This document shows positions 1-7,990 of a stretch of DNA of 55,977 nucleotides, one piece after another. Numbering within the stretch: position 1 is the first letter of the stretch; each line of letters starts with the position of its first letter. The notes under the pieces were generated by a model, which had not been told where the DNA came from, made no database searches, and was given only the letters and a program-made list of their open reading frames with translations. The stretch is from Comamonadaceae bacterium (GTDB lineage: Bacteria; Pseudomonadota; Gammaproteobacteria; Burkholderiales; Burkholderiaceae_C), in assembly GCA_013297925.1 (NCBI GenBank), contig JAAFJC010000016.1, positions 1 to 55,977 on the forward strand, given 5' to 3'. The translations under genes and the position numbers were made by a program.

Positions 1-84
1 GTGGGTCGTCGTGACAACCTGCGCAAAGCCTACGTGACGCTCGTGCCCGGTCAAGAGCTCAACCTGTCAGGAGAGGCCGCCTAA
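1..84 (+). CDS. rplW: 50S ribosomal protein L23, C-terminal end (partial)
   Basis: Only the last 27 codons and the stop are inside the window; the start lies upstream of base 1. The frame reads VGRRDNLRKAYVTLVPGQEL and ends EAA-stop, the usual end of L23, which sits at the peptide exit tunnel and binds 23S rRNA. The stop is 16 bp before rplB, so it belongs to the S10 operon. Identity rests on the short tail and on position directly before L2. Confidence 0.85.
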   Translation: MGRRDNLRKAYVTLVPGQELNLSGEAA

Positions 85-100
85 CAAGGCGTGATACATC

Positions 101-925
101 ATGGCTGTCATCAAAATGAAACCAACGAGCCCCGGCCAACGTGCCGTGGTCAAGGTCACACGCGAGCACCTGCACAAGGGCGCACCTCACGCCGCTTTGC
201 TCGAGCCGCAATTCCAGAAATCTGGCCGCAACAACAACGGCCACATCACCGTTCGCCACAAAGGCGGCGGTCACAAGCACCACTACCGTGTGGTCGATTT
301 CAAGCGCAACAAAGATGGCATCGCTGCCAAAGTTGAGCGCATTGAATACGATCCCAACCGCACAGCCCACATCGCTTTGGTGTGCTACGCCGACGGTGAG
401 CGCGCCTACATCATCGCCCCGCGCGGTGTTGAGCCAGGTGCCTCTCTCATGAACGGTGCAGAAGCGCCGATCCGTGCAGGTAACACTCTGCCGATCCGCA
501 ACATCCCAGTGGGTTCAACCATTCACTGCATCGAGTTGCAGCCTGGTAAAGGCGCGCAAATCGTGCGCTCCGCTGGCACATCGGCCACCTTGCTCGCTCG
601 CGAAGGCACTTACGCTCAGGTGCGTATGCGCTCTGGCGAAGTTCGCAAGATCCACATCGAATGCCGCGCCACCATTGGTGAAGTCGCAAACGGTGAGCAC
701 AACTTGCGCGTCATCGGCAAAGCCGGTGTCAAGCGCTGGATGGGTATCCGCCCAACCGTGCGTGGTGTTGCCATGAACCCGGTTGATCACCCCCACGGCG
801 GCGGCGAAGGCCGCACCGGTACCGGTGGTGAGCCACGCGATCCATGGGGCAATCTGACCAAGGGCTATCGCACCCGCAACAACAAGCGTACGCAAGTCAT
901 GATCGTCTCGCGTCGCAAGAAGTAA
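101..925 (+). CDS. rplB: 50S ribosomal protein L2
   Basis: A 274-residue L2, nearly the E. coli length of 273. It binds 23S rRNA near the peptidyl transferase centre and helps subunit association. The conserved C-terminal block [16 protein letters not shown] is intact and includes the histidine region implicated in ribosome function; the basic end [15 protein letters not shown] is also typical. The ATG follows rplW by 16 bp and rpsS starts 13 bp after the stop, so it is cotranscribed in the S10 operon. Nothing unusual is visible. Confidence 0.98.
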   Translation: MAVIKMKPTSPGQRAVVKVTREHLHKGAPHAALLEPQFQKSGRNNNGHITVRHKGGGHKHHYRVVDFKRNKDGIAAKVERIEYDPNRTAHIALVCYADGERAYIIAPRGVEPGASLMNGAEAPIRAGNTLPIRNIPVGSTIHCIELQPGKGAQIVRSAGTSATLLAREGTYAQVRMRSGEVRKIHIECRATIGEVANGEHNLRVIGKAGVKRWMGIRPTVRGVAMNPVDHPHGGGEGRTGTGGEPRDPWGNLTKGYRTRNNKRTQVMIVSRRKK

Positions 926-938
926 GGGGTAAATTGAA

Positions 939-1217
939 ATGACACGTTCCCTCAAAAAAGGCCCCTTCGTTGACCATCACCTGATGGCCAAAGTAGAGAA
1001 GGCGATTGCCATCAAAGATAAAAAGCCTGTGAAAACATGGTCACGTCGCTCGATGATTCTTCCTGAATTCATCGGCCTCACGATCGCTGTTCACAACGGC
1101 AAACAACACGTCCCGGTGTATGTAACTGACCAAATGGTTGGCCACAAGCTCGGCGAATTTGCGCTCACCCGCACATTCAAAGGCCACCCCGCCGACAAAA
1201 AAGTCGTGAAGAAGTAA
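939..1217 (+). CDS. rpsS: 30S ribosomal protein S19
   Basis: A 92-residue protein of the same length as E. coli S19. It starts [15 protein letters not shown] and carries the family core [21 protein letters not shown]19 sits in the 30S head and contacts 16S rRNA and S13. It lies 13 bp after rplB and 12 bp before rplV, in the standard S10-operon order. Confidence 0.98.
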   Translation: MTRSLKKGPFVDHHLMAKVEKAIAIKDKKPVKTWSRRSMILPEFIGLTIAVHNGKQHVPVYVTDQMVGHKLGEFALTRTFKGHPADKKVVKK

Positions 1218-1229
1218 GGAATTCAAATC

Positions 1230-1559
1230 ATGGAAACCAAAGCAACTTTACGCGGCGTTCGCCTCTCGGCAGACAAAGGCCGCTTGGTGGCAGACATGAT
1301 TCGCGGCATGCCCGTGGATCGCGCTCTCAACACCCTGACTTATGCGCGCAAAAAAGCCGCTGGCATCGTGAAAAAAGTGCTCGAATCGGCGATTGCCAAT
1401 GCTGAGCACAACGATGGCGCGGATATCGACGAATTGAAGGTCAAGACCATTCACGTCGAGCAAGGCACTGTGCTCAAGCGTTTCACCGCAAACGCCAAAG
1501 GCCGTGGCAACCGCATCGTCAAACCCACCTGCCACATTTATGTGGTTGTTGGCAACTAA
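1230..1559 (+). CDS. rplV: 50S ribosomal protein L22
   Basis: A 109-residue L22 (E. coli 110). It begins [20 protein letters not shown] and ends with the beta-hairpin region [17 protein letters not shown], which lines the exit tunnel and is the usual site of macrolide-resistance changes in this family. The hairpin looks intact. It is flanked at 12 and 18 bp by rpsS and rpsC in the same operon. Confidence 0.98.
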   Translation: METKATLRGVRLSADKGRLVADMIRGMPVDRALNTLTYARKKAAGIVKKVLESAIANAEHNDGADIDELKVKTIHVEQGTVLKRFTANAKGRGNRIVKPTCHIYVVVGN

Positions 1560-1577
1560 ACCGAAGGACGTAAACAC

Positions 1578-2474
1578 ATGGGACAAAAAATCCACCCAAC
1601 CGGTTTTCGCCTCTCGGTGAGCCGCAACTGGGCCAGCCGCTGGTACGCCAGCAACACAGATTTTGCCGGCATGCTGGCAGAAGACATCAAGGTGCGCGAG
1701 TACCTCAAGGCCAAGCTCAAGAGCGCAGCGGTCTCCCGCGTGCTGATCGAGCGCCCTGCAAAGAACGCTCGCATCACGATTTTCTCCGCCCGTCCAGGCG
1801 TTGTAATCGGCAAAAAAGGCGAAGACATTGAGAACTTGAAGAAAGAACTCTCTGCCAAGCTGGGCGTGCCTGTTGCTGTGAACATCGAAGAAGTACGTAA
1901 GCCTGAGATCGATGCCAAGCTGATTGCTGATTCCATCACGCAACAGCTGGAAAAGCGCATCATGTTCCGCCGCGCTATGAAGCGTGCCATGCAAAACGCT
2001 ATGCGTATGGGTGCCCAAGGCATCAAGATCATGTCGGCTGGCCGTTTGAATGGTATCGAGATCGCCCGTACCGAATGGTATCGCGAAGGCCGTGTGCCCC
2101 TGCACACCCTGCGCGCTGACATCGATTACGGCACCTCAGAAGCCAAAACCACGTATGGCGTGATCGGCGTGAAGGTCTGGGTTTACAAGGGTGATACCTT
2201 GGGCCGCAATGATCTACCCGTTGTTCAAGAGCCACGCGCCGATGAAGAACGCAAGCCACGCGGCCCACGCCGTGACGGTGACCGTCGCCCATCCGGTGAT
2301 CGTCCACCAGCACGCGGCGCTAACCGTGGTGGTGCGCGCCCAGCCGGTGGCAATACCGCACCAGCCGACGGCAGCGACAAGCCCGCCGAAGCTGGCGCAC
2401 CCGAAGTGAAAACCACCGTTAAGCGCGTTCGCAAAGTGGCCGCGCCTGCCTCCACAGACGGTGGCCAAGCCTAA
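1578..2474 (+). CDS. rpsC: 30S ribosomal protein S3 with long C-terminal tail
   Basis: A 298-residue S3, about 65 residues longer than the 233 of E. coli. The N-terminal part has the KH domain with the GxxG-type loop [11 protein letters not shown] (about residues 76-86) and the C-domain ending near [10 protein letters not shown]. From about residue 214 a low-complexity tail rich in Arg, Pro, Gly, Asp and Ala follows, and ends with a Val/Lys-rich stretch. S3 forms part of the mRNA entry channel and helicase site. Such tails are known in other betaproteobacteria; the role of this one is unknown. Start ATG is 18 bp after rplV. Confidence 0.97.
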   Translation: MGQKIHPTGFRLSVSRNWASRWYASNTDFAGMLAEDIKVREYLKAKLKSAAVSRVLIERPAKNARITIFSARPGVVIGKKGEDIENLKKELSAKLGVPVAVNIEEVRKPEIDAKLIADSITQQLEKRIMFRRAMKRAMQNAMRMGAQGIKIMSAGRLNGIEIARTEWYREGRVPLHTLRADIDYGTSEAKTTYGVIGVKVWVYKGDTLGRNDLPVVQEPRADEERKPRGPRRDGDRRPSGDRPPARGANRGGARPAGGNTAPADGSDKPAEAGAPEVKTTVKRVRKVAAPASTDGGQA

Positions 2475-2489
2475 ATCTGGAGAAATTAA

Positions 2490-2906
2490 ATGCTACAACC
2501 AGCTCGTCGCAAGTACCGCAAAGAGCAAAAAGGCCGTAACACCGGCGTGTCCCCTCGCGGCACGTCTGTGGCCTTTGGAGACTTCGGTCTCAAATCCATT
2601 GAGCGTGGCCGTCTGACGGCTCGCCAAATCGAGGCAGCACGCCGCGCCATTTCGCGTCACGTCAAACGTGGCGGCCGTATTTGGATCCGCATGTTCCCAG
2701 ATAAGCCGATTTCCACCAAGCCCGCCGAAGTTCGTATGGGTAACGGTAAAGGCAATCCAGAGTACTACGTCGCGGAAATCCGCCCCGGCAAGGTGCTCTA
2801 TGAGATCAACGGCGTGCCCGAAGCTCTGGCTCGTGAAGCGTTCACCCTGGCTGCTGCCAAGCTGCCCCTGCGCACCACTTTCGTGGCTCGCATGCTCGGA
2901 CAATAA
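2490..2906 (+). CDS. rplP: 50S ribosomal protein L16
   Basis: A 138-residue L16 (E. coli 136). It starts [17 protein letters not shown] and has the conserved [19 protein letters not shown] segment, whose Arg in E. coli is hydroxylated. L16 helps organise the A site and the binding of tRNA. It is 15 bp from both rpsC and rpmC and is part of the S10 operon. Confidence 0.98.
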   Translation: MLQPARRKYRKEQKGRNTGVSPRGTSVAFGDFGLKSIERGRLTARQIEAARRAISRHVKRGGRIWIRMFPDKPISTKPAEVRMGNGKGNPEYYVAEIRPGKVLYEINGVPEALAREAFTLAAAKLPLRTTFVARMLGQ

Positions 2907-2921
2907 GGCAGGAGAACAAAC

Positions 2922-3125
2922 ATGAAAGCTTCCCAGCAACGTAAAGAACTGCGTGCCAAAGACGCTGCAGGCCTCGTGACCGAGGTCAAAGAACTGCAAA
3001 AGGCTCACTTCAGTCTGCGCATGCAAAAGGCCACGCAACAGCTCAACAACACCGGTCAGCTCAAGATCACACGCCGTGCCATCGCACGCGCCAAGACCAT
3101 TGCAGCTGAAATCGCCGCCAAATAA
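2922..3125 (+). CDS. rpmC: 50S ribosomal protein L29
   Basis: A 67-residue L29 (E. coli 63), a two-helix protein near the exit tunnel that helps bind trigger factor and SRP. It starts [18 protein letters not shown] and ends with an Ala-rich helix. AGGAG lies just before the ATG. It is 15 bp after rplP and 14 bp before rpsQ. Confidence 0.97.
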   Translation: MKASQQRKELRAKDAAGLVTEVKELQKAHFSLRMQKATQQLNNTGQLKITRRAIARAKTIAAEIAAK

Positions 3126-3139
3126 ATCAAGGAATACAC

Positions 3140-3409
3140 ATGACGGAAGCCAAAAAATCCCTCAAGCGCACCTTGATCGGCAAGGTGGTCAGCGACAAAC
3201 GCGCCAAGACCGTAACGGTATTGGTTGAGCGCAGCGTCAAGCATGAGCTCTACAGCAAGATCGTGATGAAATCCAGCAAGTATCACGCCCACGACGAAAA
3301 GGGCGAGTACAAAATGGGTGACACCATCGAGATCACGGAATCGCGTCCGATTTCTAAAACCAAGAACTGGGTTGCGACCCGCTTGGTGCAGAAAGCCATC
3401 GACGTTTAA
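3140..3409 (+). CDS. rpsQ: 30S ribosomal protein S17
   Basis: An 89-residue S17 (E. coli 84), an early 16S rRNA-binding assembly protein with an OB fold. The motif [18 protein letters not shown] is typical. This is the last gene of the S10 operon here: a perfect hairpin follows 54 bp downstream and the next gene is a peroxiredoxin, not rplN. Confidence 0.98.
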   Translation: MTEAKKSLKRTLIGKVVSDKRAKTVTVLVERSVKHELYSKIVMKSSKYHAHDEKGEYKMGDTIEITESRPISKTKNWVATRLVQKAIDV

Positions 3410-3463
3410 TTCTGTGCAATTGCACTCGCATGGTTTTTAACGATGCGCTGTGCAAACCCCAGA

Positions 3464-3490
3464 CAAACGGCTCACAATGTGAGCCGTTTG
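3464..3490 (+). terminator. Hairpin closing the S10 operon
   Basis: A perfect 12-bp stem, 3464-3475 paired with 3479-3490 (arm CAAACGGCTCAC), with the 3-nt loop AAT. The run after it (CATTTG) is not a strong T tract, so it may be a weak intrinsic terminator or an mRNA 3'-end stabiliser. Confidence 0.65.
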
Positions 3491-3549
3491 CATTTGTGCT
3501 GAGGCACAATCATCATTCACAAAATTTTCACACCCCCTAGGAGAAACAC

Positions 3550-4056
3550 ATGATCAAAGTCGGCGACACATTGCCCGCATCCACCCTGATGGAATATTCT
3601 GAAGTTGAAGGCGAGGGCTGCTCGATTGGCCCGAACGCTGTGGACACCGCCAAGGCCAGCGCCGGCAAAACCATTGCCTTGTTTGCCCTGCCAGGTGCGT
3701 TCACGCCTACTTGCTCGGCCAAGCATGTGCCCGGCTATGTGGCGCAGTATGAAGAGCTGAAAAAAGCCGGCGTGGATGAGATCTGGTGCGTGAGCGTCAA
3801 CGATGCTTTCGTGATGGGCGCATGGGCGCGCGATCAAAAAACCGGCACCAAAGTGCGCATGCTTGCTGATGGCAGCGCAGCATTTACTCAAGCCACCGGT
3901 CTCACGCTTGACCTCACAGCACGCGGCATGGGTTTGCGTTCAGATCGCTATTCCATGCTCGTGAAAGACGGCGTGGTCAAAAGCATCAACCGCGAAGCAC
4001 CGGGCAAGTTTGAAGTGAGCGATGCAGCCACGATGCTCTCGCAAGTGAAAGCCTAA
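3550..4056 (+). CDS. Peroxiredoxin of the Prx5 type
   Basis: A 168-residue thiol peroxidase that reduces hydrogen peroxide and alkyl hydroperoxides, probably cytosolic since no signal peptide is present. The catalytic motif PGAFTPTCS places the peroxidatic cysteine at residue 55. Other cysteines are C24 and one in EIWCVSVND (about residue 79); which of them resolves the disulfide, or whether glutathione or a glutaredoxin does, cannot be told. The ATG is preceded by TAGGAGAAACAC, a good ribosome site. The gene stands alone between the S10 operon and a converging regulator, with a hairpin downstream. Confidence 0.93.
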   Translation: MIKVGDTLPASTLMEYSEVEGEGCSIGPNAVDTAKASAGKTIALFALPGAFTPTCSAKHVPGYVAQYEELKKAGVDEIWCVSVNDAFVMGAWARDQKTGTKVRMLADGSAAFTQATGLTLDLTARGMGLRSDRYSMLVKDGVVKSINREAPGKFEVSDAATMLSQVKA

Positions 4057-4063
4057 AGAAAAT

Positions 4064-4092
4064 CAAGGCGCTACAAAAATAGTAGCGCCTTG
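4064..4092 (+). terminator. Hairpin after the peroxiredoxin, built from a 41-bp element
   Basis: An 11-bp perfect stem, 4064-4074 with 4082-4092, around the 7-nt loop AAAAATA. The inner part of the stem is the conserved hairpin of the dispersed 41-bp element copy at 4070-4110; here flanking bases extend the stem. No long T tract follows. It lies between converging genes and could end transcription from the left. Confidence 0.5.
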
Positions 4093-4110
4093 CGCAGATT
4101 CTATGCCGGC
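4070..4110 (+). repeat. 41-bp dispersed element, copy 1
   Basis: GCTAC-N7-GTAGC hairpin followed by CTTGCGCAG and ATGCCGGC. Forward orientation, in the convergent gap between the peroxiredoxin and the LacI-type regulator. C-G closing pair instead of the commoner T-A, a compensated change. Confidence 0.85.
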
Positions 4111-4138
4111 GATCTGCTCAAAAAGCTTATAAATCTCG

Positions 4139-5230
4139 CTAAAAACCGCGCCACAGCAGGCGCGGTTGTAGCACCACTTGACTAGGTAGCGTGGTGGTGC
4201 TCACGTCAGTTTGCAATCGCTGCGCGATGTATTCCGCGCAGGCTTGCCCAATGCGCTCGCCATCAATATGCATCGTGCTCAGGCCGCCTTGGCAATAGCG
4301 CCCGACAGGAAAATCTCCGAAGCCCAGCAGCCCAAGCTCTTGCGGTATGCGGCAATTCAAGCGCTGTGCCTCCAGCAATGCACCTGTAGCGAGCAGATCA
4401 TTCGCAAAACCGATGCCGCAATGTAAGGGCGCAGTTTGGCTTGAATGCCAGGCAGCAAAGCAGGCGCCGCCTTGCGCCACAGGTTCGCCTAAGCCGCTGC
4501 GCAAATGTTGCGCAGGCAGGCCAAGCGCTGCAGCTTTGGCCAAAAAGCCTTGCGCCCGCTCATGCGCCCGAAAATCCTCTTCTACGCCGCTGTCCATGAA
4601 GGCGAGCGAGCGATAGCCGCGCTCGGCCAAAGCCTGCGCCATCACAGCGCCCACATGCGCATGATCAAAACCAATTTGCTGAAACGCATGCGGCTCATCA
4701 GCCGGGCTTTGATCCCAAATCTCCACCACAGGCGTGCCGCGCTCTTGTGCCGCCAGCAGGAGCTGTTGCGTGGCCGGCAGATGCATGCGCCCGGTGAGCA
4801 CGATGGCGGCTGGTGCCCAGCCGAGCATCGTGCGAACTTGCCGCTCCTCTTGCGCGAGTGAGTAGCCCGTGCTGGAAACCATCATGTGCAAGCCAGCAGC
4901 CTGCAAGCGCGCGCCGAGGCCGTGCAGCGTGTCGGCAAAGATCGAGTGCGCGATATTGGGCACGATTACTGCTACAGCTTGTGAGCGCCCACTCGCTAAG
5001 CTGCCGGCTTGCAGATTCGGGCTGTAGCCCGTGTCACGCAAGGCTTGCGTGATCTTTTCGGCTGTGCCCGAAGCCACTCGATCTGGCGAGCGCAGAAAGC
5101 GGGAGACCGTCATCGTCGTCACGCCGGCTTGTGCGGCCACATCCGCCAAAGTCACGCGGCCGTGCCCACGCCTTCGTTGGAAGGGATCACTTCCAGAGGA
5201 TGATGTAGATGTCTCAGTAGGGTTTGTCAC
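4139..5230 (-). CDS. LacI/GntR-family transcriptional regulator of the sugar-acid locus
   Basis: About 363 residues if translation starts at the GTG at 5230. The open frame runs further upstream, but that part is antisense to the dehydratase gene and reads as noise. The helix-turn-helix VTLADVAAQAGVTTMTVSRFL is near the N-terminus, followed by a periplasmic-binding-protein-like effector domain. It resembles GntR, the gluconate repressor. A GTG in front of VTLADV (about 5158) is another possible start; neither has a clear ribosome site. It is divergent from the dehydratase gene, and a perfect palindrome at 5269-5282 lies between the two, so it probably represses that operon until a sugar or aldonate binds. 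Confidence 0.9.
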   Translation of the reverse strand: MTNPTETSTSSSGSDPFQRRRGHGRVTLADVAAQAGVTTMTVSRFLRSPDRVASGTAEKITQALRDTGYSPNLQAGSLASGRSQAVAVIVPNIAHSIFADTLHGLGARLQAAGLHMMVSSTGYSLAQEERQVRTMLGWAPAAIVLTGRMHLPATQQLLLAAQERGTPVVEIWDQSPADEPHAFQQIGFDHAHVGAVMAQALAERGYRSLAFMDSGVEEDFRAHERAQGFLAKAAALGLPAQHLRSGLGEPVAQGGACFAAWHSSQTAPLHCGIGFANDLLATGALLEAQRLNCRIPQELGLLGFGDFPVGRYCQGGLSTMHIDGERIGQACAEYIAQRLQTDVSTTTLPSQVVLQPRLLWRGF

Positions 5231-5268
5231 AATGACACAAGCACTGTAGGGGTTTAAAGTACGCTCAA

Positions 5269-5282
5269 TGTTAGCGCTAACA
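5269..5282. promoter_or_regulatory. LacI/GntR-type operator
   Basis: Perfect 14-bp palindrome TGTTAGCGCTAACA, centred between the divergent regulator and dehydratase genes and ending 17 bp before the dehydratase ATG. It has the central CG and the TGTTA/TAACA half-sites typical of GntR-like LacI-family operators. A bound dimer would overlap both transcription units. Confidence 0.85.
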
Positions 5283-5299
5283 ATGCCTTTTGCATCCAC

Positions 5300-7027
5300 A
5301 TGAAAACCCTTGCTGATCTCCGCAGCCGCCGCTGGTTTGACGACCAAGGCATGCGCGGCTTTGCGCATCGCCAGCGTATGCAGCAGCAGGGCTTCCGCCG
5401 TGAAGACATCATGGGCAAACCCATGATTGCGATCCTTAATACTTGGAGCGATCTCTCGCCTTGCCACGCGCATTTGCGCGAGCGCGCCGAGAGCGTGAAG
5501 AAGGGCATCTTGATGGCGGGCGGCTATCCGGTGGAGCTGCCAGCCATGAGCTTGGGCGAAGTGATGGTCAAGCCCACCACCATGCTCTATCGAAATTTCT
5601 TGGCGATGGAAGCCGAGGAGCTGCTGCGCAGCCTGCCTTGTGATGGCGCAGTATTGCTCGGCGGCTGCGACAAGACGACACCTGGCTTGCTGATGGGCGC
5701 GATCAGCATGGACATTCCCGCCATCTTCTGCCCTGCTGGCCCGATGCTCAATGATCGGCATGTGCGAAATGGTGTGCACAGAGCGATTGGCGCCGGCACA
5801 CACACGCGCATGTTTTGGGATGAATACCAAGCGGGCAATTTAAGCAAAGCCGAGCTGCAAGAGATGGAAGGCCGCATGACCCGCGCCCCCGGCACGTGCA
5901 ACACCATGGGCACAGCCAGCACGATGACGGGCATGACCGAAGCCCTCGGCATGGCGCTGCCCGGCAGCACCAGCATCCCCGCCATGGATGCATCGCATCC
6001 GCGCATGGCCACGAGCTGCGGCGAGCGCATTGTGCAGATGGTGTGGGAAGATTTGAAGCCTTCCAAGATCATCACGCGCGGCAGTTTTCAAAATGCGCTC
6101 GCCGTGCAAATGGCACTCGGCGGCAGCACGAATGCGGCGGTGCATGTGATTGCGATGGCGCGCCGTGCGGGCGTGAACCTCACGCTCGACGATCTCGATG
6201 CGATGAGCCGCCGTGTGCCTGTCATTGCAAATCTCTTCCCAAGCGGTGATCGCTTGATGGAAGATTTTTACTACGCAGGTGGCTTGCCAGCGCTGATGAC
6301 GGTGATTCGCGCGGAGTTGTCGTTGAACGAGATGACGGTGACGGGGAAAACGATTGAAGACAATATTGCAAAAGCTGTGGTGCACGATGCGCAAGTGATT
6401 CGCCCGCTTGATAAGCCTGTCGCAGATGGCGCACTTGCTGTTCTCAAAGGCAACCTCGCGCCCAACGGCGCAGTGATGAAGCCCGGCGCAGCCGAGAAAA
6501 AATTCCTGCAACACACCGGAAAAGCTCTGGTGTTTGACAACCAGCCCGAGATGCTCAAAGCCATGGCCGATGAATCGCTTGATGTCGATGAAAACACTGT
6601 GCTGGTGCTGCGCAACGCAGGCCCCGTGGGCGCACCCGGTATGCCCGAGTGGGGCGGCTTGCCGATTCCTAAAAAGCTGTTGAAGCGCGGCGTGCGCGAC
6701 ATGCTTCGCCTCTCCGATGCGCGTATGAGTGGCACACACTACGGCGCTTGCGTGCTGCACATCTCGCCCGAGAGCGCAGTCGGCGGGCCTTTGGCCTTGG
6801 TGCAAACGGGTGACGTGATTGAAGTGAACGTAGAGCAGCGCCGCTTGCATTTGCAAGTCAGCGATGAAGAGCTAGCCAAACGCCGAGCAGCATGGACAGC
6901 GCCAGTGCAACCCTTCAAGCGCGGATTCACGAAGCTCTACCAGGCGCATGTGACGCAAGCGCATGAGGGCTGTGATTTCGATTTTTTGCAAGGTGTGGAC
7001 GACACACCTGAGCCAGTGATTTTTTAG
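5300..7027 (+). CDS. IlvD/Edd-family sugar-acid dehydratase (L-arabinonate/D-xylonate type)
   Basis: A 575-residue Fe-S dehydratase that converts an aldonate to a 2-keto-3-deoxy acid. Cluster-ligand cysteines are visible in SDLSPCHAHL, LGGCDKTTPG and APGTCNTMGTAST; the C-terminal swivelling domain carries LSDARMSGTHYGACVLH. The length and the GACVLH-type end fit the pentonate/hexonate branch (L-arabinonate, D-xylonate, D-fuconate) better than IlvD of valine synthesis. Being first in a cluster with an aldolase, lactonase and sugar dehydrogenase supports a catabolic role. The exact substrate cannot be read from sequence. No strong ribosome site precedes the ATG. Confidence 0.92.
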   Translation: MKTLADLRSRRWFDDQGMRGFAHRQRMQQQGFRREDIMGKPMIAILNTWSDLSPCHAHLRERAESVKKGILMAGGYPVELPAMSLGEVMVKPTTMLYRNFLAMEAEELLRSLPCDGAVLLGGCDKTTPGLLMGAISMDIPAIFCPAGPMLNDRHVRNGVHRAIGAGTHTRMFWDEYQAGNLSKAELQEMEGRMTRAPGTCNTMGTASTMTGMTEALGMALPGSTSIPAMDASHPRMATSCGERIVQMVWEDLKPSKIITRGSFQNALAVQMALGGSTNAAVHVIAMARRAGVNLTLDDLDAMSRRVPVIANLFPSGDRLMEDFYYAGGLPALMTVIRAELSLNEMTVTGKTIEDNIAKAVVHDAQVIRPLDKPVADGALAVLKGNLAPNGAVMKPGAAEKKFLQHTGKALVFDNQPEMLKAMADESLDVDENTVLVLRNAGPVGAPGMPEWGGLPIPKKLLKRGVRDMLRLSDARMSGTHYGACVLHISPESAVGGPLALVQTGDVIEVNVEQRRLHLQVSDEELAKRRAAWTAPVQPFKRGFTKLYQAHVTQAHEGCDFDFLQGVDDTPEPVIF

Positions 7028-7046
7028 GGGCGCTAGAAATGAAGAG

Positions 7047-7166
7047 AAATACCGGACGCAGAGGACGCGAAGGTTACGCAGAAGACGCAAAAAAGCCCAT
7101 TCTTGGTTTTCTCTTTTGCGCTCTCTGCGTAACCTTTGCGCCCTCTGCGCCCTCTGCGTCCTCTTT
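7047..7166. repeat. Long inverted repeat of CGCAGAGG-like octads, copy 1
   Basis: Two ~40-bp arms made of short units such as GACGCAGAGG and TTACGCAGAAG face each other around a ~20-bp centre, forming a long imperfect hairpin between the dehydratase and the aldolase. A second copy lies at 46489-46600 and starts with the same AAATACCGGA. No open frame of its own. Confidence 0.85.
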
Positions 7167-7188
7167 GAATCTTTGATCGCCAATCAAC

Positions 7189-7986
7189 ATGCAAAACCCA
7201 TTCAAGACCCTCCTCGCCAAAAAAGACCTCCCCGCCGGCTACCCCGTTGGCACATGGGTCATGTCTGCCTCCCCAGTCGTCGCCGAAGCCGTCGGCTGCG
7301 CGGGCTTTGATTGGGCTGTGGTGGATATGGAGCACACGCCGCTGGACATGATGGATCTGATCCATCTGCTGCAAGCAATTGCTGGCACGCCGATGCTGCC
7401 GATCACGCGCGTGCCGTGGAACGATACGGTGATGGTCAAGCGTGTGCTTGATGCGGGCGCTCAAACTTTGATGTTTCCGTTCGTGCAAACCGTAGACGAA
7501 GCGAAGAAGGCCGTGGCCGCAGCCAAATATCCGCCGCAGGGTGTGCGCGGTATGGCGGCGATGAGCCGGGGTTCGCGTTTCGGCACGGTGAAAGATTATT
7601 TCAAAGTGGCCAACGAGGCGGTCAGCGTGATCGTGCAGATCGAAACGCCTGAAGCCATGAGCCGGATGAAAGAGATTGCGAGCGTAGAGGGTGTGGATAG
7701 CATCTTCATCGGCCCCGGCGATCTGAGTGGCGCGATGGGGCATGTGGGCAATTTGTTGCATCCAGATGTGGTGGCGCTGATGGCCGAAGGCGTGAAAGCC
7801 TGCCATGCAGCGGGTAAACCCGTGGGCACGGTGGGCGGCACGCCAGAGGCTGTGGCAACGTACCGCTCTTCGGGTTTTGACTATATCGGAGTGGCCTCTG
7901 ATCTGGGTTTAATGATGAGGAATTGCGCTGCGGTGCTTTCCACCATTCGCCAGCAAGATATCAAAATTCACTCACAAGGTTATTGA
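7189..7986 (+). CDS. HpcH/HpaI-family 2-keto-3-deoxy acid aldolase
   Basis: A 265-residue class II (metal-dependent) aldolase of the RhmA/GarL group. Visible family features are WAVVDMEHTP, VKRVLDAGAQTLMFPFVQ, the metal-ligand segment IVQIETPEAM and IGPGDLSGAMG. It would split the 2-keto-3-deoxy acid made by the dehydratase into pyruvate and an aldehyde; a pentose route would give glycolaldehyde. The start ATG lies 161 bp after the dehydratase, the gap being mostly the long inverted repeat. The ABC ATPase starts 4 bp after its stop. Confidence 0.92.
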   Translation: MQNPFKTLLAKKDLPAGYPVGTWVMSASPVVAEAVGCAGFDWAVVDMEHTPLDMMDLIHLLQAIAGTPMLPITRVPWNDTVMVKRVLDAGAQTLMFPFVQTVDEAKKAVAAAKYPPQGVRGMAAMSRGSRFGTVKDYFKVANEAVSVIVQIETPEAMSRMKEIASVEGVDSIFIGPGDLSGAMGHVGNLLHPDVVALMAEGVKACHAAGKPVGTVGGTPEAVATYRSSGFDYIGVASDLGLMMRNCAAVLSTIRQQDIKIHSQGY

Positions 7987-7990
7987 AGCC

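Noticed and set aside
1248-2105. Minus-strand frame of 285 codons across rplV and rpsC
   Set aside because: Antisense to two ribosomal protein genes with no family features.
3550-4056. Peroxiredoxin as a member of the S10 operon
   Set aside because: A perfect hairpin and a 140-bp gap separate it from rpsQ, and it has its own good ribosome site.
5231-5830. Upstream extension of the LacI regulator frame to 563 residues on the minus strand
   Set aside because: It is antisense to the dehydratase gene, has no regulator homology and crosses the operator; the HTH fits a start near 5230.
5840-6856. Long minus-strand frame of 338 codons inside the dehydratase gene
   Set aside because: A His/Arg-rich shadow of a G/C-rich coding strand, no recognisable domain or ribosome site.
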